Shown here: positions 11,504 to 20,659 of the stretch, piece after piece
Layout: each line of letters begins with the position of its first letter
How positions within the stretch are numbered: the first letter of the stretch is position 1
Assembly: GCA_025526935.1 (NCBI GenBank)
Contig: JAHLKD010000026.1
Location: 124,001-188,000 of the forward strand
DNA from: Cladochytrium replicatum
Lineage: Eukaryota > Chytridiomycota > Chytridiomycetes > Cladochytriales > Cladochytriaceae
Length of the DNA: 64,000 nucleotides
Direction: 5' to 3'
Translations under genes and position numbers: made by a program
The notes under the pieces: generated by a model
What the model saw: the letters and a program-made list of their open reading frames with translations, nothing else
The model's database searches: none
What the model was told of the DNA's origin: nothing

Positions 11504-14485
11504 ATGTCGACAACTTCGAGGGTTCAGGATCGCTTGGCGAGGGCTCATGTTGGACAGCCTTTGGAACCTCGGGAACGATTGCGGCATCTTGCGGAGCGCT
11601 TGGGGGAACCTCGCAATGCGTGGAGGAATGCGTTTTTGTTGATGTATTCATTGGAGGACGTTGCTGGATTTTTGGCCAGTATTGGATCTGGCCAGATCGC
11701 TGTCCCGAATGCACTTGTGGAATTGCTAAACCGTGCGCGTGAAGAGGGACGCGCTGAATCGGCCGTATCGCTCGAGCAGCTTGAAATCGAGAACGATGCA
11801 CTTGTGATGCAGTGCTCGGCGCTTGCGGATAACTTGGTTCTGGCGACGGATCAGCTTGATCCCATTGATGTTCCTGATGTCGAGGACGATGGAGAGAAGC
11901 GTTGGACTGATTCCCAGACCCAGACCGATTTTTGGGATGCCGATTTATCGAACCATGATGGAATTGGCCAAAACTTGGCAGACCTGCAGCAGGAACTGGC
12001 TAGTGCTTGTCGAGAGCTTCGCGTTGCACAGGAGAATGCAGCGGAAGCACGGCGCAAGGCAGCCAGTGCTGCAGCGGAGCTAGAGACGGCTCGATCGGTG
12101 GAGGCAAAGCGAGTTTCAGCTCTGGATGACTTGGAGAAGCAGTTGAAGGTGTCCCAAGAGCTTGCCAGCCAACTCCGCATCGAGGCCGAACTGGTAGAGG
12201 CGGAATTGGCCTCAGTGAAGGCTGCCGGAGCCAGTCTTCGCACTCGTTTGGATCGCGCCAACATACCCGACGGCGAAATGGCGCAGCAGAGCGGGCGTGG
12301 GAGCGAGGTCTCTTCACAAAACGAAAATGGACCTCCAACGTTGGCAGATCGATTTTGTGGTCTGTGGCGAGCAGAATGCAGGGCCAACCACAAATTGCGT
12401 GAAGCTTTGGATTTATCAATTGCTGAATGTGACAGATTGAAGAGGGATCGTGATCAGATTCGAGCATTACTTGCAGTGTCATCATCATCTGACGATCAGC
12501 ACTCCGATATGCAAGAGCTTGGACCAAAGGACTCGGCATCACAACAAGCTTCCCCAGTTTTACCATCTGCCCAATTTGTTTTGAAAGATGCAGCTGTACC
12601 AACAGTGAAAACACTTGGAACTAGTGATTATCATGGACCTACAGCGGATGTTTTCCAGAGCTTTCCAGTTGGCCAATCTTCCCCTCCACAGGGAAACATT
12701 GGACTGGAAATTGTTTCAGCACTCCAACAAACTGGGCTTCTCACCAAACGATCAGAGAAGTTAGACCAGAATGCTCTAAACAGCATACCTCTTTTTGCTG
12801 GGACTTCTTCTTCAGGCCAGGCTGATGATGCCAGCTCAAATGAGTTAGGGAAGTTTTTCAAAGCAGTGACAAAAGTTGCAATTAGTCAAGCTTGGACAGA
12901 ACCAATGCAAGCTCAAGCTATGGTGCTACGGTTCAAAGATAATTCTGCAGTGTCACGCTGGTGGGACGATCGTGATGAACAGTGGAGGCGTGAGCGTGTT
13001 CAGGATTTGGAAAAGCCAGCACAGCGTTATCTAGCAATTATAGAAAAAAATAATGGAGATTTGAAGCAGTGCAGTGAGCAAGAGCGAGTCTTTGCCACCT
13101 CTTGGGAATTTATAGATAATATTCTGTATCATAATGCTGGAGGTTGGAAGGTATTTGTACCAACTGAGGTTGCCGAAGCAACTATCCTCCAGGATAGACA
13201 TGAAAGAGGTGGTCATTTTTCTGCTGAAAAAATGTTTGCTGCATTAGCTACAGTCTTCTGGTTTCCAAAGATGCTGCATAAGATCAGGAGATGGGTCAAA
13301 GGTTGCCAGGTGTGTCAAGATCATGCCCGAGCACCCCCTCATTCAACTTTCCTCCGGAATATTGCAGCCATAACTGGTCGTTGGGCTCATTCATCTTTAG
13401 ACAATGCAGGTCCATTCTGTGGTTGTCATCCATTGATTGGCATTCTTGTTGTAGTCTGCTGCTTCTCTTCACGATGTCATCTCTACAAGTGTAACATCAA
13501 CCCAACATCCGAAGAAGTTGGCAATTTGATATACGAGAGATATTATCCACTCCATGGTTTACCAGAGAGATTCACATCAGATAGAGGATCTGCCTTTGTT
13601 AGTGGGATGACGCAGACAGTCCTGAAGCGATTGGGAATTGAGCAGCATTCTAGTACAGCTCATCATCCACAGGCTAATCCATATGCAGAGAGCACAGTGA
13701 AATTGGCAGTTGCAGTTCTATCCAAATTAGCTGATGCAGTGTACGATGGGGATGACTGTGGGTTAGCATGGGAGCGTTACCTTCCGATGGTTGAGTTCGC
13801 AATCAATTCACAAGTTCGAGCCAGTAATGAACCTTTGGGAGTTACCAGATTTGAACAGGATTTGGGATATAATCCCACTGGTCCAGGAGCCCTTATCGAT
13901 TCGTCAGAACATCGTGCCCTACGGTCAGCTGATGCAGAAAGACTAGTCGATCGATTGAGGGAATTGCAAATCCAGTGCACTACACTTTATTCAGAATATC
14001 AGGAGTATTATAAAAGAGCTCAGGACACTAAGAGGCCAATTCCAATATTCAAAGTTGGAGACGATGTTATGCTCACCACCAAGCATATGAAGTTCTATCA
14101 ACGGAAACTATCGGAATCTTGGGTTGGTCCATTTGTCGTTGAGGAAGTGGGCAAGTATGACACCTACCGTCTTGCACTTCCCAAAAAGTTTTCTCGTGTC
14201 AATCCTTGGTTTCATGTTTCAATGTTGAAGAAGCATGAACCTCCTGCTCCCCGGCAGCAAGGTCGAGATAGGCCAGAACCGGAGCTCGAAGAAGATGGTG
14301 AATGGTATGAAGTCGAACGAATAGTGGCTCACCGGAAACATCGCGGGAAACTCCAGTTTCGTGTGCGTTGGTTAGGCTATCCGCCCTCTGATGACTCCTG
14401 GGAACCTGCTGACGAACTGGAAGAACATTCAGCTGACACTGTTGCAGAGTACAAGGAGCGTGCAGGTGTTTTCATTCTTTTTTGA
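11504..14485 (+). CDS. Gag-integrase-chromodomain polyprotein of the chromovirus
   Basis: 993 codons from ATG 11504; the frame is also open upstream to 11357, without an ATG. Residues 1-130 are Gag-like; about 130-250 form a long alanine-rich coiled coil; about 450-530 look like a capsid remnant (AMVLRFKDNSAVSRWWDD). At about 565-610 is the HHCC zinc finger of integrase (RHERGGH then CQVCQ). The catalytic triad D633, D693, E729 has DDx35E spacing (SSLDNAGPF, TSDRGSAF, ANPYAES). At about 930-975 is a chromodomain with its aromatic residues (WYEVERI, VRWLGY, SWEP), which in this family steers integration to marked chromatin. There is no protease DSG/DTG box, no YxDD box and no RNase H. The deletion is in frame, leaving one uninterrupted ORF. 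Confidence 0.88.
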   Translation: MSTTSRVQDRLARAHVGQPLEPRERLRHLAERLGEPRNAWRNAFLLMYSLEDVAGFLASIGSGQIAVPNALVELLNRAREEGRAESAVSLEQLEIENDALVMQCSALADNLVLATDQLDPIDVPDVEDDGEKRWTDSQTQTDFWDADLSNHDGIGQNLADLQQELASACRELRVAQENAAEARRKAASAAAELETARSVEAKRVSALDDLEKQLKVSQELASQLRIEAELVEAELASVKAAGASLRTRLDRANIPDGEMAQQSGRGSEVSSQNENGPPTLADRFCGLWRAECRANHKLREALDLSIAECDRLKRDRDQIRALLAVSSSSDDQHSDMQELGPKDSASQQASPVLPSAQFVLKDAAVPTVKTLGTSDYHGPTADVFQSFPVGQSSPPQGNIGLEIVSALQQTGLLTKRSEKLDQNALNSIPLFAGTSSSGQADDASSNELGKFFKAVTKVAISQAWTEPMQAQAMVLRFKDNSAVSRWWDDRDEQWRRERVQDLEKPAQRYLAIIEKNNGDLKQCSEQERVFATSWEFIDNILYHNAGGWKVFVPTEVAEATILQDRHERGGHFSAEKMFAALATVFWFPKMLHKIRRWVKGCQVCQDHARAPPHSTFLRNIAAITGRWAHSSLDNAGPFCGCHPLIGILVVVCCFSSRCHLYKCNINPTSEEVGNLIYERYYPLHGLPERFTSDRGSAFVSGMTQTVLKRLGIEQHSSTAHHPQANPYAESTVKLAVAVLSKLADAVYDGDDCGLAWERYLPMVEFAINSQVRASNEPLGVTRFEQDLGYNPTGPGALIDSSEHRALRSADAERLVDRLRELQIQCTTLYSEYQEYYKRAQDTKRPIPIFKVGDDVMLTTKHMKFYQRKLSESWVGPFVVEEVGKYDTYRLALPKKFSRVNPWFHVSMLKKHEPPAPRQQGRDRPEPELEEDGEWYEVERIVAHRKHRGKLQFRVRWLGYPPSDDSWEPADELEEHSADTVAEYKERAGVFILF

Positions 14486-14541
14486 GTTTATCTGATGACA
14501 TGAGCTTTGGTGACCCAAAAGCTCATCTTCGAGGGGGCACC

Positions 14542-15011
14542 TGTTAAATTCTGTGTACCCTTGGAGGGCTTACCCATTGTTTTGTGCAATAGGCTTTTCT
14601 CTTGGGCTTGAGAAGGTTTTATGCTATTGCTCGATTTATGCTTTGGGCAGTCATGCTGTTTATTTTCTTTATTGTAATTGTTGAATATTCTTCTGTGTGG
14701 GAATATTTATTGCGGTGTGAGGGTGGCTGGTTCCTTGAGACAGTGGAACAAACCAAACACTCACACACCACAGGTATAAATAAAGGAGACAGTGGAACAA
14801 ACCAAACACTCACACACCACAGTCTTCCTGGTTAGCAATCCCAGCCTTGATTTGTATTAGCCACAGAGTGCTTGTGTGCAACAAGGGAATTTGCTTTATC
14901 ATTTACCCCATATTCAACTGGGCCAAGAGACGGAACCTGGAGCTGTTGTGCTAGCTAAAGTACAGCTAAACACGCCCTACCGCTGCCAGGAGAAGCCCTT
15001 GGTTTTTAACA
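14542..15011 (+). repeat. 3' LTR of the chromovirus
   Basis: The same length (470 bp) and, reading line by line, the same sequence as the 5' LTR, including the paired GACAGTGGAACAAACCAAAC motifs and TATAAATAAA box. It is followed at once by the GCGGC target duplication and then resumed LINE sequence. Confidence 0.93.
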
Positions 15012-16041
15012 GCGGCAACAATGGCAGGGCAGGGCGACGGCGAACTAAACTGGGGGGTCCAATGACACAAGCAGCACATGAAGTAACAAAGGACAAAATA
15101 ATATCCAATGCAGAGTCAATACATCCCTGTGCAACATCCACAGACATTTGGGCAAAGGCGGGAGCTTCTAAAATTGGACTGAGTGCAGCATTGACATCAG
15201 CAAGGGTGGGATCAAAAAACAAATGTCCCACATCCTCCATTGCTTGAAAGACAGCAGGTTCACGCAACAGATGAGCAGCCCAGCGCTTGTGGGGGGGTGC
15301 AGCAGAGGGAGCGCTGGCATTGGGAGGAGCAAAAGAAAAAACAGCTGTAACCGGAAAATGGTCAGAAGCCCAAGGCATAAACTCGCCGTCGGCTAGACGA
15401 CTATGAACTATGTAAGAAATAGGATCACATTGAAGCAGAGGATTGACAAACAACAAATCGATAATGGAGTCACCATTGCGAGAAGAAAATGTGGGGTTAT
15501 GACAGGAAGGGTGCTTAACTAGAGAGAAACTAGCGGCAGAAATAAATTGCTCAAACAACCTACCCCTACGATTTGAAGAATGATCACCAGTAGCTAAAAA
15601 ACGGGCATTGAAATCGCCCAACAAAAGAACAGGGCACGGAGACGACGGGACATGTTGAGGAAGTGAAGCAATAAACTCTTCAAGGAAGGGGTCCTGAGCA
15701 ATACCACACGGAGGCAAATAATACCCTCCAACCAAAAGCCCACGAAATGTAAACCATAGAGAGGTGCCACCATAACTAGAAACGAGACGGAAATCAGAAG
15801 CTCTACAAAGACTGCGATTGATCAAGACTCCCACACCAGCCCGTCGTGTACCCGATGACCCAGGAGAAAAACGAGTGTCAAAAATCAAATCTGGAGAAGG
15901 CAGCGGGTCTAAAGGAAAAAGGTGTGTTTCAGTCAGGAGCAGAAAAACAATGTGATTTGCGCGCATAAAACGAAACAGTGAATCAAGAACTCCAAAGCTC
16001 AAATTGCGACAATTGAAGTTACCAACTCGAACACTAATCAT
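15012..16041 (-). pseudogene. LINE copy 2 ORF2, AP-endonuclease part
   Basis: It begins at ATG 16041 and stays open for 343 codons to the LTR insertion (the frame then runs 11 codons into the LTR). APE-type endonuclease motifs are intact: GNFNCRNL, LLLTETHL, LLLGDFNAR, GDSIIDLLFVN and SDHFPVTAVF, which supply the metal-binding and catalytic Asn/Glu/Asp/His residues. This domain nicks target DNA to prime reverse transcription. The ORF1 stop overlaps this start as ATGA (16041-16038). It is separated from its RT half only by the LTR element. Confidence 0.87.
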
Positions 16042-16204
16042 TGACGAAGATGGGTTGAGCGAGGCTGACGCGCAATCCCGCGGGCACTGTCCAGCACAGT
16101 TTCCTGAGCATCCATGGGGAGCTGACCACGGACATACAGGAAAATAGCAGGATCAGTAACTGAACTGAGGATATGTGCATATCTCTTGTGAGTAACTTCC
16201 CTGA
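16038..16204 (-). pseudogene. LINE copy 2 ORF1, last ~55 codons
   Basis: The fragment starts at the junction with the SINE tail and reads VTHKRYAHILSSVTDPAIF in the ORF1 frame, aligning with VHKRFAHLLRITHDPA of the other copies, then stops at 16038. The longer frame reaching up to 16388 runs through the SINE and is not a real protein. Confidence 0.7.
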
Positions 16205-16503
16205 TTTTTTTTTTTTTTTGAATGTTATAACATGTATTGACAATGCTTAAATCAGTACATGTCACCCACGTGTACTTCAACCAAGATTTGGAATCTTCAG
16301 TACTTGGGGAGCCGTGCGAGCCGTAGGAAAGAGGAGCGAAGGCAATGGCGAATCGAAGGAGGTGTGGCGCGGTACTTGCACGTGACACGATATTGCGAGA
16401 GATATATTTCGTAGGAAATTCGAATCCAGTCCCCTATAGGATTCGAACCGCGGAGTTTAGCTTCGAAAAGTCGCATTCGTACCGACTGAGCCACTATGTG
16501 ACC
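16205..16503 (-). mobile_element. tRNA-related SINE
   Basis: About 300 bp on the minus strand with the three parts of a SINE. The tRNA-like head starts at 16503 and has a perfect Pol III A box (TGGCTCAGTCGG, 16482-16493) and B box (GGTTCGAATCC, 16439-16449) 32 bp apart. A tRNA-unrelated body of about 220 bp follows, then a 15-base A tail (T15 on the plus strand, 16205-16219). The head cannot fold as a normal tRNA: the anticodon and T stems do not pair, so it is not a tRNA gene. The tail abuts LINE copy 2. No clear target duplication. The family is not known to me; other copies would confirm it. Confidence 0.65.
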
Positions 16504-16508
16504 AACAA

Positions 16509-16581
16509 GGGGATGTAGCTCATCTGGTAGAGCGCGCGCTTCGCATGCGTGAGGCACAGGGTTCGATTCCCTGCTTCTCCA
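16509..16581 (+). tRNA. tRNA-Ala (CGC)
   Basis: A 73-nt cloverleaf: acceptor GGGGATG paired with CTTCTCC, including the G3:U70 wobble that identifies alanine tRNAs (one T-T mismatch at pair 6). The D arm has the A box TAGCTCATCTGG; the anticodon loop is TTCGCAT (anticodon CGC); the T arm is CAGGG-TTCGATT-CCCTG. There is no intron. It is followed by a T6 Pol III terminator at 16587-16592. The SINE head begins five bases upstream on the other strand. Confidence 0.93.
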
Positions 16582-17145
16582 TAGAGTTTTTTGTCCTTCT
16601 TGAAGAGCCTCAAATATGGAAATCTTTCTTGACCAAGAGGGCAGTGCGTTGCAAACGGGCCCACAAGCCCGCACCATCGCGTGGGTTTCAAATTCTGGGT
16701 TTCAAATTCGAGCGCAACGTTGTCATTTTTGTTTTCAAGTACTACTTCACAAGTGGCATGAGCAGCACCAGCTCGTCCTGCTGCTCAAATACAACCGCGA
16801 TTGTCGTCATTTTGGTTTTCAAGTTGCACGGGCATCGCTATGGATTTCTCTACGACATGGAGGGCGGGTATGCCGATCTGGGATCTGGTCGCGGGGTTTG
16901 AGAACGGGGAGACAGCCTCTGATTTGAGCCATGACAGGGGTTCGTTGGTTGCTCCGTTGGTGGTGGGGTGGGGGTGGGTTCGTGTTTTTGTAAGACTTTG
17001 CTTACGTCTTGGGAGAGAAATCCAGATGAGATGTATATTCGTTTGGTGCAACAAACAGTTCAAAAAAGAAACACAACACCACTCTCATAATCCCACTCAA
17101 CCAACCCATCAACGTTTGACCGTTAAAAAAGTATAAAACTAAATT
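16582..17145. other. Intergenic stretch between tRNA-Ala and CPR
   Basis: Only short overlapping frames. A phrase resembling GTCATTTTxGTTTTCAAGT occurs twice (about 16723 and 16806), suggesting a small diverged duplication. No gene, RNA or known repeat is seen. The 3' UTR of the reductase gene should lie in the right-hand part. Confidence 0.4.
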
Positions 17146-19877
17146 CTATGACCAGGTGTCCTCCTGGTACCGTCCCGTAGTCTTGAGGTTCTTGACCCAC
17201 CGCGTCGCCTCCTCCTCGCTCTGCCCTCCAACCTTTTGGGCAATCTTGACCAACATCGCATTCACATCCTTCGCCATTGACTTTGCATCCCTAATAAAAA
17301 AATAATACAAAACCACGTTTAATACCGCAACAAAACCCAAAAAACACGCAGCACGCTTGATCGAAAACTTACCCGCACACATAAAAGTGCCCCTTTTGCG
17401 TCTCTAGCATTCTCCAGATCGCATCCATATGCTCCGCCATCGTCTGCTGCACATACACTTTCGGCTGCCCCGGAACCCTCGAGAACGCCGTCACAATCTT
17501 CACCTTGTCGTCGTCGTCCCCGGCCCGCCTTTTTATCTCCTCAAACTCGTCCTTGTACATAAAGTCCTGGTCGGGATGCCGGCACCCAAAGAACAGCCAC
17601 GTGGGCCCGACCTCTGCGCCGCTGCGCTCGAGGGCCTCAACGCGCTCCCAAAGGAACGCTCGGAACGGCGCAACGCCTGTTCCGGGACCGACCATCACGA
17701 CCGGGAGGGAAACGTTGCGGGGCAGTCGGAACGAGGACGTGCGGAGGGAAACGGGGACGTGGGTTGCAAGGACGGCGGATTTCGCGGAGGCGTGTTCGAC
17801 GGCGTACCGGATGCGGAGCTCGTGCAGGCGCTGGAGGAACGACGTCGCGAGTCCTTCTTTGATCACGATGCGGTTAGAGAGCGTGGGTTGCGCGATGGCG
17901 TAGCGGACGATGACGGCGGTCGCGGAGACGATCTTGGGTTGCTTGGCGCTGCTGGAGCTGATCGAGTAGTATCGCACTCCAGGTCGGGTGAGGATCTCGC
18001 CAAGGACAACGGCAACCGGAATCTGCACCATCGGAAACAGCAAAAATCCAGTATATCAGATATTTCCGGCGCGGGGACATTCTTATACCTGAATGCTTGG
18101 GAAGAGCTGCAGGACTTCGCAGAGTGTAAGCTGCTGCGACTCCACAGCCTGCACAAACAACTCTCTCTTCTCCGCGAAATCAAACAACTTCTCGCGATCG
18201 CCTTCGTTCGTCGCGAACCGCGCGAGAATCTCAAGCTGGTACTGCTTCATCGGGGTGCGCAGGTCCAGGTAGTACGTAAGCGCCGCCCTGATCGTGCAAG
18301 GGGTCGGGAACGGTCGCGACACTTCCTCGTTCGTGTTCACCGGCGAAAGGTCGATCAGCGTGTCCAGACGGTCCTCGGGGATACGGAGGGCGGCGGCAAG
18401 TGCAAGCACGTCTCGAGTATCGTTGGCAGCGTAGACCCCGACATGGTCGCCGGTCTCGTATTTAAGTCCCGAGCCTTCAAGGCTGAACTCAAGGTGCATG
18501 CACTGGCGTTCGATCTGAATCGAGCGGGAGTCGAGAGTAACCGCAACCTTTCGCTCTGTGTCGCTGGCAGGAAGTCCAGCAGTGGGTACGTCGGGGAACT
18601 TGAAGTTGTCGTAGGTGGCGTTGTACAGGTAAGAGCTCTTGACGATCGGTGCGTAGAAGGGATTCTTGGCATCATAGGCAAATGAAGTTGCTCTGAAACA
18701 AGGAAAAGCTAAATTAGATTGTAGTTGTAGGCCGCGGCAAATATGACACACTTCTTCTCGACATAAGAGTCTTCTTTGGTCCACGACCTAGGCTTTCCAG
18801 ATGACAGCTCTCCCCCAAAGATGGCGGTAACGGGTGCATCACCCACTTCGGTGAGTTTGAACTGAGCAACGTGAGATGCGTCGCGGGATGGCTTCGCCTG
18901 AGTAGAAGACGCATCAAAATTGAAGTACTCGGTAATCGCTTCAATGGCTTTGGGTTTCCAGTTGAGGAAATCGTCCTCCATACTATGAAAAAATGAAAAG
19001 GTCAGGATGGGTTGCAACCGTTTGTAACCAATTTTCGCAACGCACCTGCCGTCATCATCACCGCTCCCAAGCGGTCCTTGGCGGACGGATCCCAAAGCCT
19101 TGAATCGTTTGTCGGCCCTCTTGGCGATCGCGTTGAAGTGCTCGTAGGTCTTGTTCCCCAAACCAAACATAAAGTAGTTCAGGTTCTTTGCCCCCTCGCG
19201 CTCCTCTTCGTCGTCGTCTTCCACATCGTCTGCGAGGTCATCGCCCTTCCCACGTCCCTTCAGAAGCCACTCGTAGAACTCTGCGGCATTGTCGGTGGGT
19301 TCACCCTCACCATAAGTGGCGAGGAAGAATCCGACGAGAACACTCCCGACGACAGAAGCCGGCAACATGAGGATTTCGCTAAAGTCGTACTCCTCGAGGT
19401 CGCAAACGGTCACGGAGAGCGAAAACATGGCTTTCAGCTCTTTCGCGAAGCGATTGGCGAGATCCTCTGCGGTACCCGTCTGAGAGCCATAGAATACGAA
19501 CAGATGGCGGGGGGTTCCGAGATCTTCTGTAGAGGTAGACGTCAACTTTGCGATGATGGACTTTTTCTGCTTCCTGGTGGTGAGAAGAGAGTCAGTATGA
19601 CGCAAACAGATACTGGCAGGTGTAAGAATTACTTTGGAGGAGGCGGTTTTGCTGTTGGCGAGGTCGCAGATGTTGCCGTTGGCGATTTCAGAGTCGAGCT
19701 CGTGGGAGGCGACCACTTTGAGTTGCCGCCGGAGCGTACGACGAAGAAGATAATGGTAGCGACAGCGACGATGAGCAAGATTGCAATGTCTCTTGGGCCG
19801 AAAGCGAGCGTCGGAGGTATGGCAGCAGCCGGGCTCGCGCTTGCGGTTACATCAGGGATATTGTTTTGTTGAGTCAT
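17146..19877 (-). CDS. NCP1: NADPH-cytochrome P450 reductase
   Basis: This ER-anchored flavoprotein passes electrons from NADPH via FAD and FMN to P450s (sterol and fatty-acid oxidation). Six exons: 19877-19633, 19573-19046, 18982-18752, 18692-18089, 18022-17373, 17290-17146, joining in frame to 800 residues. An N-terminal membrane helix lies at about 29-47 (IAILLIVAVATIIFFVV). FMN domain: YGSQTGTAEDLANRF, LATYGEGEPTDNA, FGLGNKTYEHF. Connecting/FAD domain: YDAKNPFYAPI, RYYSISSSS. NADPH site: VGPGTGVAPFRAFLWER, FFGCRHPDQDF. It ends in the usual aromatic DTWS. It is about 100 residues longer than typical, partly from an acidic insert (DDLADDVEDDDEEE) in the FMN domain and a long proline-rich membrane-proximal linker. 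The +-strand frames over it are shadows. Confidence 0.95.
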
Positions 19878-20659
19878 TATGGGATAGGTATTCAATGAGA
19901 TGCAGTAAAATAAACAGGGTCTGAATGCGATGCAGTGAGCAGCGAACGGCAGGCTAGCCCCGTTTTTATTTTAGAGCCAGTACTAGTGGAAACGGAAGCA
20001 AACCGACAAAACGACGTAACAAAAGGAAGTGGAAGCGAAGCGAACGCGTTTGTTTCACTGTGCAAGGAGTACTGAAATGTAGCAAACGAATCAGCCAAAC
20101 TAATTTGCTACGTCAACTGCTACTGCTACTGCTACTGCTACTGCTAATACTGATCACCGATACGACAATGGTTGGCTTGATAATAGACGAACGTTATATT
20201 ATTCACTTTGATTAGTTTGAGTGTCTTTACCTTCGTGCCTCAAACTCTCATCAAAGTCAAAGTATTAAACTCAATTGTCAAGCAGGTGAAACCTGCCGCT
20301 TCTTCGTCGGCAATGATTACTGCCACCGCTGCTAAGCAACCCGAAAAGAAATCGTCTTCGCCGTCCTGTTCCTCAGCTTCTGCGCTCTTCGAAAAGTCCT
20401 CGTCCTAAAACGGAACCCCGCAATCTACAAGATCATCGGTGCCTACCTGGGGCAAGACTCGATGGTTTGATATCGGCACTTGAGATATCAGTACTTCTTT
20501 GTCTGATCAGTCGCGCTAGTTTGGCTGTTTTTCTTTGTCAGAAAAGGATTGTCTTTATGATCACAGCCAAAAAACTGCACAAATCAAAGATCAAACAAGC
20601 AATCCCACAACTTCCCGTGTATTCACAAGAAACCATAAACATTCGTACAACCCTCAAAC
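19878..20659 (+). other. Intergenic, with hexanucleotide repeat and one possible orphan exon
   Basis: A (TGCTAC)n run of about five units lies at 20118-20146. At 20323-20469 a plus-strand frame preceded by an acceptor-like CTGCTAAG reads a hydrophobic stretch (IVFAVLFLSFCALRKVLVL) and ends NPAIYKIIGAYLGQDSMV-stop. It could be the last exon of a small membrane protein whose earlier exons I cannot place. No family is recognised. The upstream part should include the CPR promoter. Confidence 0.25.

Larger units (their letters stand above)
10886..15011 (+). mobile_element. Gypsy-type chromovirus, non-autonomous (no PR/RT/RNase H)
   Basis: A complete LTR retrotransposon shape. The 470-bp LTRs (10886-11355 and 14542-15011) begin TGTTAA and end TTAACA, look identical by eye, and are flanked by the 5-bp direct repeat GCGGC (10881-10885 and 15012-15016). 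One long ORF codes Gag-like sequence, integrase and a chromodomain. A full chromovirus interior is usually 4-5 kb; this one is about 3.2 kb because protease, RT and RNase H are missing. A purine-rich tract (GAGGGGGCACC) lies directly before the 3' LTR. Identical LTRs imply a recent insertion, presumably using RT supplied by a relative. It lies antisense to the LINE it interrupts. Confidence 0.93.
8599..16204 (-). mobile_element. LINE copy 2, split by a Gypsy element
   Basis: Read on the minus strand: end of ORF1 (16204-16038), ORF2 endonuclease (16041-15012), an interruption by the LTR element at 10886-15011, then RT and C-terminal region (10885 to about 8599), where copy 1 abuts. Removing the LTR element plus one 5-bp duplication restores a continuous ORF2 frame. 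The 5' end abuts the A-tail of a SINE. The copy belongs to a different sublineage from copies 1/3 (clearly divergent RT sequence). Domain order ORF1, APE, RT, CCHC knuckle fits fungal L1/Tad-like LINEs; a precise clade needs phylogeny. Confidence 0.88.

Noticed and set aside
16038-16388. 116-codon minus frame read as one protein
   Set aside because: Its upper half translates the SINE and its poly-A (a KKKK run); only the last 55 codons are LINE ORF1.
16400-16503. Second tRNA gene on the minus strand beside tRNA-Ala
   Set aside because: Both Pol III boxes are perfect, but anticodon and T stems do not pair and there is no matching acceptor; better explained as a SINE head.
17429-18685. 418-codon plus-strand frame opposite cytochrome P450 reductase
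   Set aside because: It runs straight across two confirmed introns and opposite FAD/NADPH motifs; shadow of GC-rich codons.
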